Positions 1 through 8,432 of a stretch of DNA of 64,000 nt are shown here, piece after piece. This DNA comes from Spirochaetaceae bacterium (lineage in GTDB: Bacteria > Spirochaetota > Spirochaetia > DSM-27196 > PWMO01), in the NCBI GenBank assembly GCA_007693945.1, contig RECP01000087.1, positions 1-64,000 on the forward strand. The letters run 5' to 3'. The translations under genes and the position numbers were made by a program. The notes below the pieces were generated by a model. It was not told the origin of the DNA and made no database searches. It was given only the letters and a program-made list of their open reading frames with translations. Numbering within the stretch: position 1 is the first letter of the stretch; each line of letters starts with the position of its first letter.

Positions 1-409
1 TCAGCGATGCCGCAGAGTACATTCCCAAGTATGCAGTCGTTTGAGTGCACCGTGGCACTCAACCTTCACAAGGTTCGTAACAGTAGAGAAGCATTCAGGC
101 TTCAGAGAAGATCCGTTATGAGCCGACGAGATCAAGCGCATCATCCGACAGCTGGTCAGGATCGGCAGGTCACCGCCTGGCTTCGACCCTCATCGCCTCA
201 GCCGATCGCTTCCTCCGTCACGCTCCCTGGGAAACGTGCGTCCCAATCCCGCCAAAACCTAACCTGAAACCGCCCATTGCTGCGCGATTGGCGCGCGTGA
301 CCCCCCGGACTGGGCGCTGACGTACCCACTGAGGCACCTGACATGTGCCTGCGAACCGCTGTCGTCTCCGCATTTTCGCGCAATTTCGCCCTCGACCGCC
401 GTTTCGCGC
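1..409. other. Upstream non-coding region
   Basis: No convincing gene is visible on either strand; the short open frames have no ribosome binding site and no recognisable protein content. A perfect 8-bp inverted repeat (arms 41-48 and 55-62, 6-nt loop) lies near the left edge. It could be the terminator hairpin of a gene outside the window, but it lacks a T-run. Confidence 0.5.
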
Positions 410-438
410 TTGCCATCGGAGATAGCTCCTCCTATAAT
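410..438 (+). promoter_or_regulatory. Sigma-70-type promoter of the HEAT-repeat gene
   Basis: TTGCCA at 410-415 and a perfect TATAAT at 433-438 are separated by 17 bp, the optimal spacing. Transcription would begin near 445, giving a leader of about 140 nt before the ATG at 584. There is no other start in the same direction that it could serve. Confidence 0.7.
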
Positions 439-583
439 TCACTCCGCTGGATCTCGATGATGATACGGTCAGCAGATAAGGGAGTGACAGGGGCAGCGTA
501 TACGGTCTTGCCGGCCATGGAAGCTCTGAGTAAAGCCACCAAGGACTTATCAGGGCCTTCCTAATGAAAGAGAGGTTATCAGG

Positions 584-2182
584 ATGCGTTTCAGTGGTTC
601 ATGGATTCTTGTCGTTGTGGTGGGTCTTCTTCTTGTCCTGCCAGGCTCAGCTGGCGCAGATCAGAGCGGAAGTGACCGCGGGCAGGCGGCAGAGGCACTT
701 GGGAGTTCGGGCGACGCCAGCGACGTGGAGCCGCTCATCGCCGTGTTGAAGACGGCTGCGGATAGACGTGACCGAGAAGAAGCGGCATTTGCGTTGATAA
801 ACATAGGCGAACCTGCTTTCGGGCCGACCCTCGCGTTGTTACAGGATGACGATGCGGATGTACGGACTCTGGCGCTGATGATACTGGCCGAGATGGGTGA
901 TGTCCGCGCAGTCAATCCCATCGTTGCTGTTCTGGAGACGGATGAAGACCCGATGGTCCGCGAAGTCGCAGATAGGGCGCTGTTTATGATGAGAATTGAC
1001 GATGTCCGCGCGCTTGATGCCCTCATAGACGCCTTGCGTGATGAAGACGTGCACGTCCGCATGGATGCTGCGGAGGCGCTGGGCGAGACGGGCAGTGCCC
1101 TGGCGGTGCAGCCGCTCCTTGGTGCATTGCGGGAAGAGCAGGCGGAGGTCCGCAGGATTGCGGCCTGGGCCCTCGGGCGGATTGGCGGTGCCCGCGTCGT
1201 TGAGCCCCTCCTGGCCGCACTGCAGGATGAAGACGAAGAAGTCCGCATGGAGGCCCTGGGGGCACTGGCCGAGACGGGCGATGTCCGCGCGCTGGAGCCG
1301 CTTATTGCCGCGCTGCAGCATGAACTTCTATGGGCGCGGTACAGGGCTGTGGCGGGCCTGGGGAGAATCGGCGACGCCCGCGCCGTGACGCCGCTCATTC
1401 CTCTTCTGGAGGATGAAGACGCAAGGGTTCGCAGCAAAGCGGCAGAGGTGCTGGGGCAACTGGGCCACGCTCGCGCCGGGGAGCTTCCCGCCGGCACACT
1501 GCAGGACAGCGGAGCGGATGCCGGCGTGGCGGGTGCGCTCATCGGCGCCCTGGGGGATAAGGATCCTGATGTCCGGAGTGAGGCAGTCTGGGCGCTGGTA
1601 GATCAGGGCGGCCCCCACGTTGTGGAGCAGCTCGCCATTGTCTTGAAGCAGGATGAGGCCTATTGGGTCCGGATGCATGCGGCGGCGGCGCTGGGGGAAA
1701 CGGGCGATGCCGGCGCCGTGGAGCCCCTTGTGGCCGCGCTGCAGGACAACCACGCCCGGGTCCGCATGGACGCGGCGCGTGTTCTGGGGACCCTCGGCGA
1801 CACCCGGGCGGTGGACCCGCTTGTGGCCGCCCTGCGGGATGAGGATCCGGATGTCCGAAGGCTGGCGGGTGAGGCATTGGTGTACATAGGAGACCCTCCT
1901 TTCGAGCCGATCCTGGCATTGTTGCAGGATGACGACTCCTCTGTCCGGGGCGCGGCGGTATGGATGCTGGCCGACCTCGGGGACGCCCGCGCCGTGGAGC
2001 CGCTGATCACAGCTCTGCAGGACAACCACGCCGAGGTGCGCATGAATGCGGCAACCGTACTGGGTGAGCTGGGCGATGCCCGCGCCATGGAGCCCCTCAC
2101 CAGCGCCCTGCAGGACGAGGACGCGGAGGTCCGGGAGGAGGTCGAAAGAGCCTTGCAGGCCATCCAGGAGCAGGCCAATTGA
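584..2182 (+). CDS. Secreted HEAT-repeat protein
   Basis: This is a 532-residue protein with a Sec signal peptide (residues 1 to about 25, ending Pro-Gly-Ser-Ala-Gly-Ala). The rest is built almost wholly of about 14-15 HEAT units of roughly 31 residues, of the PBS-lyase/E-Z type. Each unit carries the pattern D-x-R-A-V-x-P-L-x-x-A-L-x-D, then a V-R-x-x-A-A-x-x-L-G helix. No catalytic domain is visible. Such proteins form curved alpha-solenoids that bind partner proteins, so a periplasmic or surface scaffold is likely (inference). The ATG at 584 has a purine-rich GAGAGG upstream and a strong promoter at 410-438. Units near residues 67-105 and 431-466 resemble each other more than their neighbours, pointing to block duplication. 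Repeats are also similar at DNA level, so copy number may vary between strains. Confidence 0.85.
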   Translation: MRFSGSWILVVVVGLLLVLPGSAGADQSGSDRGQAAEALGSSGDASDVEPLIAVLKTAADRRDREEAAFALINIGEPAFGPTLALLQDDDADVRTLALMILAEMGDVRAVNPIVAVLETDEDPMVREVADRALFMMRIDDVRALDALIDALRDEDVHVRMDAAEALGETGSALAVQPLLGALREEQAEVRRIAAWALGRIGGARVVEPLLAALQDEDEEVRMEALGALAETGDVRALEPLIAALQHELLWARYRAVAGLGRIGDARAVTPLIPLLEDEDARVRSKAAEVLGQLGHARAGELPAGTLQDSGADAGVAGALIGALGDKDPDVRSEAVWALVDQGGPHVVEQLAIVLKQDEAYWVRMHAAAALGETGDAGAVEPLVAALQDNHARVRMDAARVLGTLGDTRAVDPLVAALRDEDPDVRRLAGEALVYIGDPPFEPILALLQDDDSSVRGAAVWMLADLGDARAVEPLITALQDNHAEVRMNAATVLGELGDARAMEPLTSALQDEDAEVREEVERALQAIQEQAN

Positions 2183-2539
2183 AGCGGCGGCTCCGGCCCG
2201 GATCCTGAAGCGCGCCCTTTCGTCAAGATATTTTGGTCTTCGGTGACACATGATTGATACATCTCGTCCGGTGCCCGGTACTCCAGGGACTGCTGAAAGC
2301 GCCCGCGCCGTTTCCAATGTTGAGGCATCGAGGCTCACCCGCGGTTCCGGACCCACCGGCTTGAGGCGAAGGATGTGGGAGTCTACCAGAACTTGGATCT
2401 GCCGACGAGCACCTTGACGAGTAAGACCCAGCTTCTCCGATAAGGTGCTGATGGTATGATGTGACTCGCTCGCCAGGCGCTGCACAATCCGCACGCGCAA
2501 CGGAGCGCCGAGCGCCCTGAAGACAAGAGCTTCAGTCAT
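2183..2539 (-). pseudogene. Decayed ArsR-type winged-helix regulator
   Basis: From the ATG at 2539 the first 80 or so residues form a clear winged-helix DNA-binding domain: a conserved start of the type A-L-G-x-P-x-R-x-x-I-V-x-x-L, then recognition-helix residues L-T-R-Q-G-A and a beta wing. After about residue 82 (near 2290) the frame no longer gives the expected C-terminal helix and instead reads on antisense into the HEAT-repeat gene. A small indel near 2290 is the likely cause, though I cannot place it exactly. It is most like ArsR/HTH_20 repressors that often pair with SRPBCC-domain genes, but no such partner is visible. Treat it as a remnant. A truncated functional protein is possible but less likely given the broken genes beside it. 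Confidence 0.6.
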
Positions 2540-2869
2540 GAGGTACTCGCCTCAACGGCCCGAGGATATTTCTCCAGGCGACGCACTATGGGGTCCCACC
2601 CTTCGGCATTCTCATCAAGACTCTCGGCGGCGATGTCTGCTCGGAGCGAGGCGAAACCCGACTCGGTCCTTGTCACTGTACAGCGGCCGTCCTCGCCAAA
2701 ATCGAGAACCGGTTATTCGCCTTCTTCGCACCTTACTTCCACGCGATCCGGAAACCATAACACAACTCGCGCGGGCTTTGTGATGGCATGCTATACGGTC
2801 TCTTTCGGGGCATTGTTGGTGACCGTCACAACCGCACCAGCGAACAACGGCTGATTCGGTTTACCTGAT
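2540..2869. other. Intergenic stretch within decay zone
   Basis: No intact gene. On the plus strand a frame without a good start is open to a stop near 2758 and has a plausible amino-acid mix (hydrophobic Phe-Ala-Phe-Phe-Ala-Pro-Tyr stretch near 2710-2740), but I do not recognise it. It may be another gene remnant. Confidence 0.4.
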
Positions 2870-3436
2870 CGCCATGCAGAACTTGACCGCACGGAATCCA
2901 GTCGCTTTCCATGCGCAGGCTTGCTTCGAAACCTGGTGTGGAGGCGATGTCGCTCTACCACAACATCAAGGGCAAGGAAGAGCTGCTTGACGCGATGGTG
3001 GAGCAGATGTTTGGTGAGATCGATCTTCCCGTTCCCGGCAATGGCTGGCGAGACGAGCTAACTCGACGCGCGCACTCGGTCCGCCGCGCCATGATGCGGC
3101 ACCGATGGGCCCTTGGACTGGTTGAGTCGCGGACCCATCCCGGACCGTAACCTTACGGCATCACGATGCAGTCCTGGGAGAGTTCCGCGCTGCCGGATTT
3201 TCGGTGCCGCAGGCAGCCCACGCCTTCGCGCTCCGTTCCACTCTGGAAGTGAAGCAGCCGAACTGGCACGATCGATCCTCTCGCGGATACCCGCGGACGA
3301 GTATCCCCATCTGGTCGAGCTGGCGCGCGAGCACGTCCTGCAGCCCGGTTACGATTTCGCCGCCGAGTTCTCCCGTGGTTTGACGCTTATTCTTGACGGC
3401 CTGGCGCGGATGCGCCTGGAGGGAACGTCCCCTTAG
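2870..3436 (+). pseudogene. Broken TetR/AcrR-family repressor
   Basis: The pieces of a TetR repressor with a TetR_C-type ligand domain can be read in order but in different frames. A short stretch before 2892 (Glu-Leu-Asp-Arg) is out of frame with the part from 2893. 2893-3148 encodes the recognition helix (Met-Ser-Leu-Tyr-His) and early ligand-domain helices, and stops at TAA 3148-3150. The next part (Thr-Leu-Arg-His-His-Asp-Ala-Val) continues in a second frame from about 3150. The C-terminal part (I-P-A-D-E-Y-P-H-L) to the stop at 3436 is in a third frame. About 20 residues expected between the last two parts are missing. With at least two frameshifts and an internal deletion it cannot make a functional repressor. 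The sequence is still easily recognisable, so the decay is recent. Confidence 0.85.
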
Positions 3437-3593
3437 CCTGGGCATCCAATGCAACGACCGGCGGTACCGGTGCAGCCGATTGACCACCCACCGGCGGTGG
3501 AGAACACTACCGGTATCGGGACTCAGACCGACCGCGGGGCGGATAGAGGGTCCGCTCTGACCGTGGAGGAGCCACCCGGAGAGGAGGAATCCA

Positions 3594-4028
3594 ATGACAG
3601 CAGTCAGCACGTACCTCAACTTCGCCCGAGAGACGGAGGCGGCGTTTGCGTTCTACAAGAGCGTGTTCGGCACAGAGTTCGAAGGCGACATCATGCGATA
3701 CGGCAATATGCCCGAACAGGAGGGGCAACCTCCGGTCGCACCCGAGGATCGGAACCTGATCTTGCACGTTTCGCTGCCAATTCTGGGCGGGCACTCGCTG
3801 ATGGGGTCGGATGTACCTGAATCGATGGGCTCGAAGATCAGGCACGGAAACGCGTTCTCCATCATGCTCCATCCGGAAAGCCGCGCTGAGGCGGACCGCC
3901 TCTTCAACGCCCTCAGCGAGGGTGGCGAGATCGAGATGCCGATGGAGGACGTGTTCTGGGGAGACTACTTTGGGTCATTCACCGACCGGTTCGGCGTGAA
4001 GTGGATGATCGATCATTCCAACGGGTAA
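3594..4028 (+). CDS. VOC-family (PhnB-like) protein
   Basis: This is a 144-residue single-domain vicinal-oxygen-chelate/glyoxalase-fold protein of the PhnB-like subgroup. Family hallmarks are the N-terminal Tyr-Leu-Asn-Phe strand, the F-Y-K-S-V-F-G-T helix motif, and the C-terminal strand ending W-G-D-Y-F-G-S-F-T-D-R-F-G-V-K-W. The length matches the family. The start is supported by GGAGAGGAGGAA a few nt upstream. The true substrate of PhnB-like VOC proteins is mostly unknown; the old label 3-demethylubiquinone methyltransferase should not be used. It is the only intact gene between broken regulator and glycosylase remnants, and no operon partner is evident. Confidence 0.88.
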   Translation: MTAVSTYLNFARETEAAFAFYKSVFGTEFEGDIMRYGNMPEQEGQPPVAPEDRNLILHVSLPILGGHSLMGSDVPESMGSKIRHGNAFSIMLHPESRAEADRLFNALSEGGEIEMPMEDVFWGDYFGSFTDRFGVKWMIDHSNG

Positions 4029-4062
4029 CGAGGGTCAGCCAAGTCCGGGTGTACGGAAACCG

Positions 4063-4340
4063 ATGACGACCTACTGTGAAGCAATTCAGGAAATGACCGG
4101 CGAGTGGCAGACGCTGCACCGCGCGTACCACGACTATCACTGCGGGTTCCCGCTGCACGACGACAACGAGCTCTTCGGGCGGCGTACGACGGGTTTGACG
4201 TTGCCACCGTTGCCGCCCAAGGCGAGGCCGACCGTGCGCGGCTGCCGGGTGGAATTGTACGCGAGCCGCTGGAGAGTATCACATCAGAAGAACGAGACGC
4301 TCTTCGAGCCGTGCTTCAGGAGATCGGATCCCTGCAGTAG
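4063..4340 (+). pseudogene. tag: Remnant of DNA-3-methyladenine glycosylase I
   Basis: The first 40 codons from the ATG at 4063 look like the N-terminus of Tag: an early Cys (T-Y-C), then A-Y-H-D-Y-H-C-G-F-P-L-H-D-D-N-E-L-F. In the next frame, from about 4183, comes the later Tag segment A-Y-D-G-F-D-V-A-T-V and E-A-D-R-A-R-L. About 25 residues between them (the Q-A-G-L-S-W region) are missing, and so is the whole C-terminal half with its metal-binding Cys/His. The last 25 residues before the stop at 4340 do not match Tag. An internal deletion, a frameshift and a C-terminal loss make this non-functional. The repair role may be covered by the AlkA-type gene at 17956. Confidence 0.75.
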
Positions 4341-4365
4341 CCCCGGGACAGACGAGACGCGCCGC

Positions 4366-5988
4366 TCAAGCCGGCTCCCGGGTGTAGCTGCCGTCCACCA
4401 CGCGCAGGATGCCGCGCGGGTTTGCGCGCTGCAATTCGGGTGGCAGCGCCGCGTCAGGCGTGTTCTGGTAGCAGACCGGGCGCACAAATCGCGCAATCGC
4501 GGCACTCCCGACCGACGTAAAACGTGCATCGGTTGTGGCCGGGTAGGGTCCGCCGTGGTGCATGGCGTGACACACCTCAACACCGGTGGGGAACCCGTTA
4601 CAGATGATCCTGCCCGCCGTGCGACTCAGTACGACAAGCAGATCTGCATACTCCTGCAGATCTTCTTCGGTCCCGTGAATGGTGGCGGTAAGCTGACCTT
4701 CGAGGACTGCGGCCGCCTGCAGCAGCTCGGAGCGCGTGCCGGCCTGCACAAAGAGCGTAACCGGACCAAATACCTCCTGCTGTAGCCACGGCTGTTCCAG
4801 AAACCGGGCTGCGGTGGTAACGAAGGCGGACGGACGGCCGAGGGTATTCCCCGTCTCAACAACCGTGCTGTTGGCGCGGGCTTCATCTGCGGCTTCGGAC
4901 AGGCGCCGTACCCCGTCTCTGTAGCGGGCGCAGATAGCAGCCGAAAGCATGGTGCCCGCGGGGATGTCTGCCAGATGTGAAGCGGCCGCCCGTATCAGCG
5001 CGCTGAACTCGGGCGACTCAACGCCAAATACCAGACCCGGTTTGGTGCAGAACTGCCCGACGCCGAGAGTTGTCGACGCTGCAAGTCCTTCGGCAATTGA
5101 ATCGTCGCGCCGGCCCAGTGCGCCGGGCAGCAGGAACACCGGATTAGTGCTTCCCATCTCGGCAAATACCGGTATCGGCTGTGGGCGCGCGGCCGCGATA
5201 TCAAACAGCGCCCGGCCACCGGCCGCCGACCCGGTAAACCCGACCGCACGCAGCGGGCCCTCTTGAACCAGGAGCATTCCGACTGAGTGGCTTTGTCCGT
5301 GAAGCAGATTGAACACGCCGGGCGGCAGATCCAGTTCAGCAGCCGCTCCGCGAACGGCTTCGCCTACCAGTTCCGACGTTCCCGGATGCGAGGGGTGAGC
5401 TTTTACCACAACCGCATTTCCGGCCGCCAGTGCGCTGGCCGTATCTCCGCCGGCAACCGAGAACGCCAGCGGAAAGTTGCTTGCGCCGAAGACGGCCACC
5501 GGCCCGAGCGGCCGCAGCATGCGGCGCAGGTCGGGTCTGGGCTGGGGCTGCCGTTCAGGCAGCGCACGGTCAATGCGGGCTTCGACCCACGAGCCTTCAT
5601 CGATCAGGTCGGCGAACATGGTCAGCTGGGCCGCCGTGCGGCCGCGTTCGGAGACGATGCGCACGGCCGGCAGCCCGGTCTCGGCCACGCAGCGTTCGAC
5701 AAGGGTATCACCGAGCGCCACGATCCGCTCTGCGATACGACGCAGAAACTGCGCCCTGCGGCCCGGATCGATATCGGCATACCGGCTTGAGGCGTTGTCG
5801 GCCGCCTGCACGGCGGCACGCAGCTCCTCTTCGGTGGCATCCCGGAATGAGGGCCGGAGTTCGGTGCCGGTTGCGGGGTTCACGGCGCAGTAGGCCGCCT
5901 TGCCCTCGGCGGACAGCGTACCGTTGATCAGATTCATACCGTGCAGCCCGACCTGGCCGTCCGCTGCGCGCTGTGTGTCTGCGTTCAT
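4366..5988 (-). CDS. Alpha-ketoglutaric semialdehyde dehydrogenase
   Basis: This 540-residue NAD(P)-dependent aldehyde dehydrogenase is of the 2,5-dioxovalerate (alpha-ketoglutaric semialdehyde) dehydrogenase subgroup, which oxidises the semialdehyde to 2-oxoglutarate in oxidative pentose, glucarate and hydroxyproline pathways. The catalytic Cys is about residue 314 (G-Q-F-C-T-K-P-G) and the general-base Glu about residue 277 (F-A-E-M-G-S-T-N-P-V-F). Both motifs are typical of this subgroup rather than ordinary ALDHs. The cofactor site G-F-T-G-S is present. A second possible start, Met18 at 5937, begins right before the conserved N-terminal strand. No dehydratase or other pathway gene is adjacent, so the source of its substrate is unknown. 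The nearest sugar-acid gene is the PfkB kinase at 15964. Confidence 0.88.
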   Translation of the reverse strand: MNADTQRAADGQVGLHGMNLINGTLSAEGKAAYCAVNPATGTELRPSFRDATEEELRAAVQAADNASSRYADIDPGRRAQFLRRIAERIVALGDTLVERCVAETGLPAVRIVSERGRTAAQLTMFADLIDEGSWVEARIDRALPERQPQPRPDLRRMLRPLGPVAVFGASNFPLAFSVAGGDTASALAAGNAVVVKAHPSHPGTSELVGEAVRGAAAELDLPPGVFNLLHGQSHSVGMLLVQEGPLRAVGFTGSAAGGRALFDIAAARPQPIPVFAEMGSTNPVFLLPGALGRRDDSIAEGLAASTTLGVGQFCTKPGLVFGVESPEFSALIRAAASHLADIPAGTMLSAAICARYRDGVRRLSEAADEARANSTVVETGNTLGRPSAFVTTAARFLEQPWLQQEVFGPVTLFVQAGTRSELLQAAAVLEGQLTATIHGTEEDLQEYADLLVVLSRTAGRIICNGFPTGVEVCHAMHHGGPYPATTDARFTSVGSAAIARFVRPVCYQNTPDAALPPELQRANPRGILRVVDGSYTREPA

Positions 5989-6088
5989 GTTTCATGCTAT
6001 CGTCAGGCCGACTGGCTGTCAACGCGCGCCCTGGGCTGTCTGTCTGCAGCAGCGAAGTCAGGCGAACTCCTGTTGCTCCGCTGGCTCG

Positions 6089-6117
6089 TTGAAGCAGTCA
6101 AGAAAAGGCAGTATAAT
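6089..6117 (+). promoter_or_regulatory. Promoter of the C_GCAxxG_C_C gene
   Basis: TTGAAG (6089-6094), 17 bp, then TATAAT (6112-6117). The predicted start near 6124 leaves a leader of about 12 nt with AGGGAGA just before the ATG at 6136. Confidence 0.7.
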
Positions 6118-6135
6118 GCATCCAGGGAGACGACC

Positions 6136-6588
6136 ATGCAAGAGCGAGTCAAGGCGGCGCTGGACAAGTTTGAAGAGGGCTACGACTGTTCGCACGCAAT
6201 TCTGAATGCCTACGCCGATCTGTTTGAGTTTGACGAGAAGTCAATGGCGACTATACGTACGCCGTGCGGGCCCATGAGCGGTCGGCCCATGAGCGTCTGT
6301 GGCGCTGTATCCGGCGCGTTGAAGGCCCTGAGCCAGAAACTGCGTGAAGAAGCAGAGAGTGGAAATTCGACACAGAAGAAGTCGGAGTTGATTCGCGAGT
6401 TCCGGGAGCGTTTTGAGAAGATCCACGGCAGCGTCAACTGTACCGAGTTGCTGGGCGTCGACCTCTCCGATATCCAGGGACAGACAGCGGCCATCGACAA
6501 CGACCTTTTCCACACCAGGTGCGTTCAGTTCATCACCGATTCCGCGCTGATCCTAGAGGATCTGATAGACCTGAAACGTAAAGAGTAA
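6136..6588 (+). CDS. C_GCAxxG_C_C family cysteine-motif protein
   Basis: This is a 150-residue protein of the C_GCAxxG_C_C family (putative metal- or redox-active proteins). Visible cysteines are Asp-Cys-Ser-His near residue 18, T-P-C-G-P, V-C-G-A-V-S-G-A, N-C-T-E-L-L-G and T-R-C-V-Q. The usual G-C-A-x-x-G core is altered here to V-C-G-A-V-S-G. The start at 6136 is chosen because a near-perfect promoter (6089-6117) ends 18 nt before it and AGGGAGA precedes it; the frame is open further upstream but that part would not be transcribed. The family is common in anaerobes and often binds heme or other metals, but its biochemical role is unsettled. A second family member lies at 17433-17870. Confidence 0.85.
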   Translation: MQERVKAALDKFEEGYDCSHAILNAYADLFEFDEKSMATIRTPCGPMSGRPMSVCGAVSGALKALSQKLREEAESGNSTQKKSELIREFRERFEKIHGSVNCTELLGVDLSDIQGQTAAIDNDLFHTRCVQFITDSALILEDLIDLKRKE

Positions 6589-6711
6589 CCCCGCGTCTCA
6601 CATTGCCCGATCCAGGAAGCAAGAGGTCGCTTTACGTGACCGGCAGCCGCTGCCCTTCCTCGGCCGCCCCGGCGCCGGCCCCATTGCGGCTGACGCCCGG
6701 CGGGTCCTGGA

Positions 6712-8421
6712 TTATCCGATGATCTCCGAGTAGTTACGCAGAAGGCTGGAATCTCCATCGAGAATGAACTCGGCGTTCATGGTGATTCTGGTACTCATCT
6801 TCTCTATGAAGGTCTCCGCAATCTTGAGCTTGCGTTGCGAGTAGCGCGCGTCACGCAGCAGCAGATAGCTCTGGACCAGGTCGGTTGCCATCTCCACCAT
6901 TCTTCGCGCGTGGTAGGAGACCAGCTCGGCGTCTTCGATGCCCTTGATCTGTACCAGCGCTTTCTCAAACTTGTTGCGGGCGGTCATAAGCTGTTTGTGC
7001 AACCGTGGAGCATGCGAAAAGTCTTCAGTTTCGTAGTCGTCGAGCACGGTGTTGATAGTCCCTGAAGTCAGACCGCCGATTGCCGCCACAACCTGCAGCT
7101 GCGTGGTGCCTTCGTATATGCTGGTGATCCTGGCATCACGGTAGTGGCGCTCGACGTTGAAGTCCCGCATGAAGCCGGTACCGCCGTGAATCTGAATGGC
7201 GTCGTAGGCGATCCGGTTTGCCATCTCCGTGGCGTAGCCCTTGACCATCGGGGTGTACAGATTGGCCAGGCGGGAGTAGCTCTTGAGGTCCGAGTTGATC
7301 TGATCTGCCCGATCAGGGTAGAGCTCCTTGATGTGCTCGAGGCCCTCCTTGAGGTCGACAATGCGGGCGGTTTCGAAGAGCAACGTTCTGGCCGCCTCAA
7401 TGGAGATCTTCATTTCAGTCAACATTTCGAAAACCGGCGGCAGCGATTTGACCGGCGCTCCAAACTGGACCCGTTCCTCGGCGTATTTGTTTGCCTCGCG
7501 GTAGGCCGCCTCGGCAATGCCGACAGCCTGCGCCGCGATGCCGAGGCGGGCGCTGTTCATGAGCCACATGGTGTACTTGGAGAGCCCTCGTCGCCTCTCG
7601 CCAACCAGATAGCCGCGGGCATTGTTGAACTGCAGCTCGCAGGTCGGTGAGCCGTGGATACCGAGCTTGTCCTCCAGGCGGCGGATAACCATCTTTTCAT
7701 CGCGTTCATAGAGAAAGAACGAGAGCCCGCGGGCGCCCTGCATGTTCTCCTCACTGCGAGCGAGCACCAGGCCGAGTCGTCCGTTGCCGTTGGTGATGAA
7801 GCGCTTGACGCCGTTGAGGTACCATTTGCCGTCGGCGTCCTGGTGCGCTTTCAGTCGAACCGCCTGCAGGTCGCTGCCGGCGTCCGGCTCCGTCAGGATC
7901 ATCGATGAGCCCCACTCTCCCGAGGCCAGCCTGGGCAGATATCTGCTCTTGAGTTCTTCCGAGCCGAACTTGTTGAGCGTCTCTCCGATATCCTGCTGCA
8001 GCCCGAAGTTCAGAAACGACGCATCGGCACGCGCAATCATCTCGGCCGCGATCGACAGCATGGTGGACGGGAAATTCAGTCCGCCGTACTTACGCGGCAG
8101 GCAGAAACCCATGAGGTCGGCCTTGGCAAAGAGATCGAGCGCTTCCTGAGTGCCTTTGGCATACTGGACCTCACCATCGATCAGCCGAACTCCTTCCTGG
8201 TCTATCTCGGCGGCGCGCGGCGCGAGGGTCTCAGCACAGATCTTGCCGATCATGTCGAGCACCTTGAAATACGAGTCCTTGGCATCCGCGATATCGGTGG
8301 GAGCGTAGGGTGCTCCCTCCTCGTTCTTGAAGTCATTTTCGCGCAGCCGGATGATCCGATCCAGGTCCATGTGTTCAAGGTGAAACAGAATATCTTCGTT
8401 GTCTCTGAGGAAGTTTTCCAT
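6712..8421 (-). CDS. Acyl-CoA dehydrogenase, long form
   Basis: This is a 569-residue FAD-dependent acyl-CoA dehydrogenase. The N-terminal helical, middle beta (M-I-L-T-E-P-D-A-G-S-D) and C-terminal helical domains are all recognisable. The catalytic base is probably Glu437 in I-Y-E-G-T-T-Q-L-Q, and Q-I-H-G-G-T-G-F follows the usual pattern. It is about 180 residues longer than classical 380-residue enzymes because of a helical C-terminal extension, as in the long bacterial subfamilies. It is the last gene of an operon with etfB and etfA (11 nt after etfA), so electrons from acyl-CoA oxidation should pass to the adjacent electron-transfer flavoprotein. The acyl substrate cannot be told from sequence. 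Confidence 0.92.
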   Translation of the reverse strand: MENFLRDNEDILFHLEHMDLDRIIRLRENDFKNEEGAPYAPTDIADAKDSYFKVLDMIGKICAETLAPRAAEIDQEGVRLIDGEVQYAKGTQEALDLFAKADLMGFCLPRKYGGLNFPSTMLSIAAEMIARADASFLNFGLQQDIGETLNKFGSEELKSRYLPRLASGEWGSSMILTEPDAGSDLQAVRLKAHQDADGKWYLNGVKRFITNGNGRLGLVLARSEENMQGARGLSFFLYERDEKMVIRRLEDKLGIHGSPTCELQFNNARGYLVGERRRGLSKYTMWLMNSARLGIAAQAVGIAEAAYREANKYAEERVQFGAPVKSLPPVFEMLTEMKISIEAARTLLFETARIVDLKEGLEHIKELYPDRADQINSDLKSYSRLANLYTPMVKGYATEMANRIAYDAIQIHGGTGFMRDFNVERHYRDARITSIYEGTTQLQVVAAIGGLTSGTINTVLDDYETEDFSHAPRLHKQLMTARNKFEKALVQIKGIEDAELVSYHARRMVEMATDLVQSYLLLRDARYSQRKLKIAETFIEKMSTRITMNAEFILDGDSSLLRNYSEIIG

Positions 8422-8432
8422 CGTGTGCCTCC

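Noticed and set aside
661-1542. Long minus-strand open frames under the HEAT-repeat gene
   Set aside because: They are mirror frames of a GC-rich repeat gene, with Ser/Ala/Arg-rich translation and no ribosome binding site or domain.
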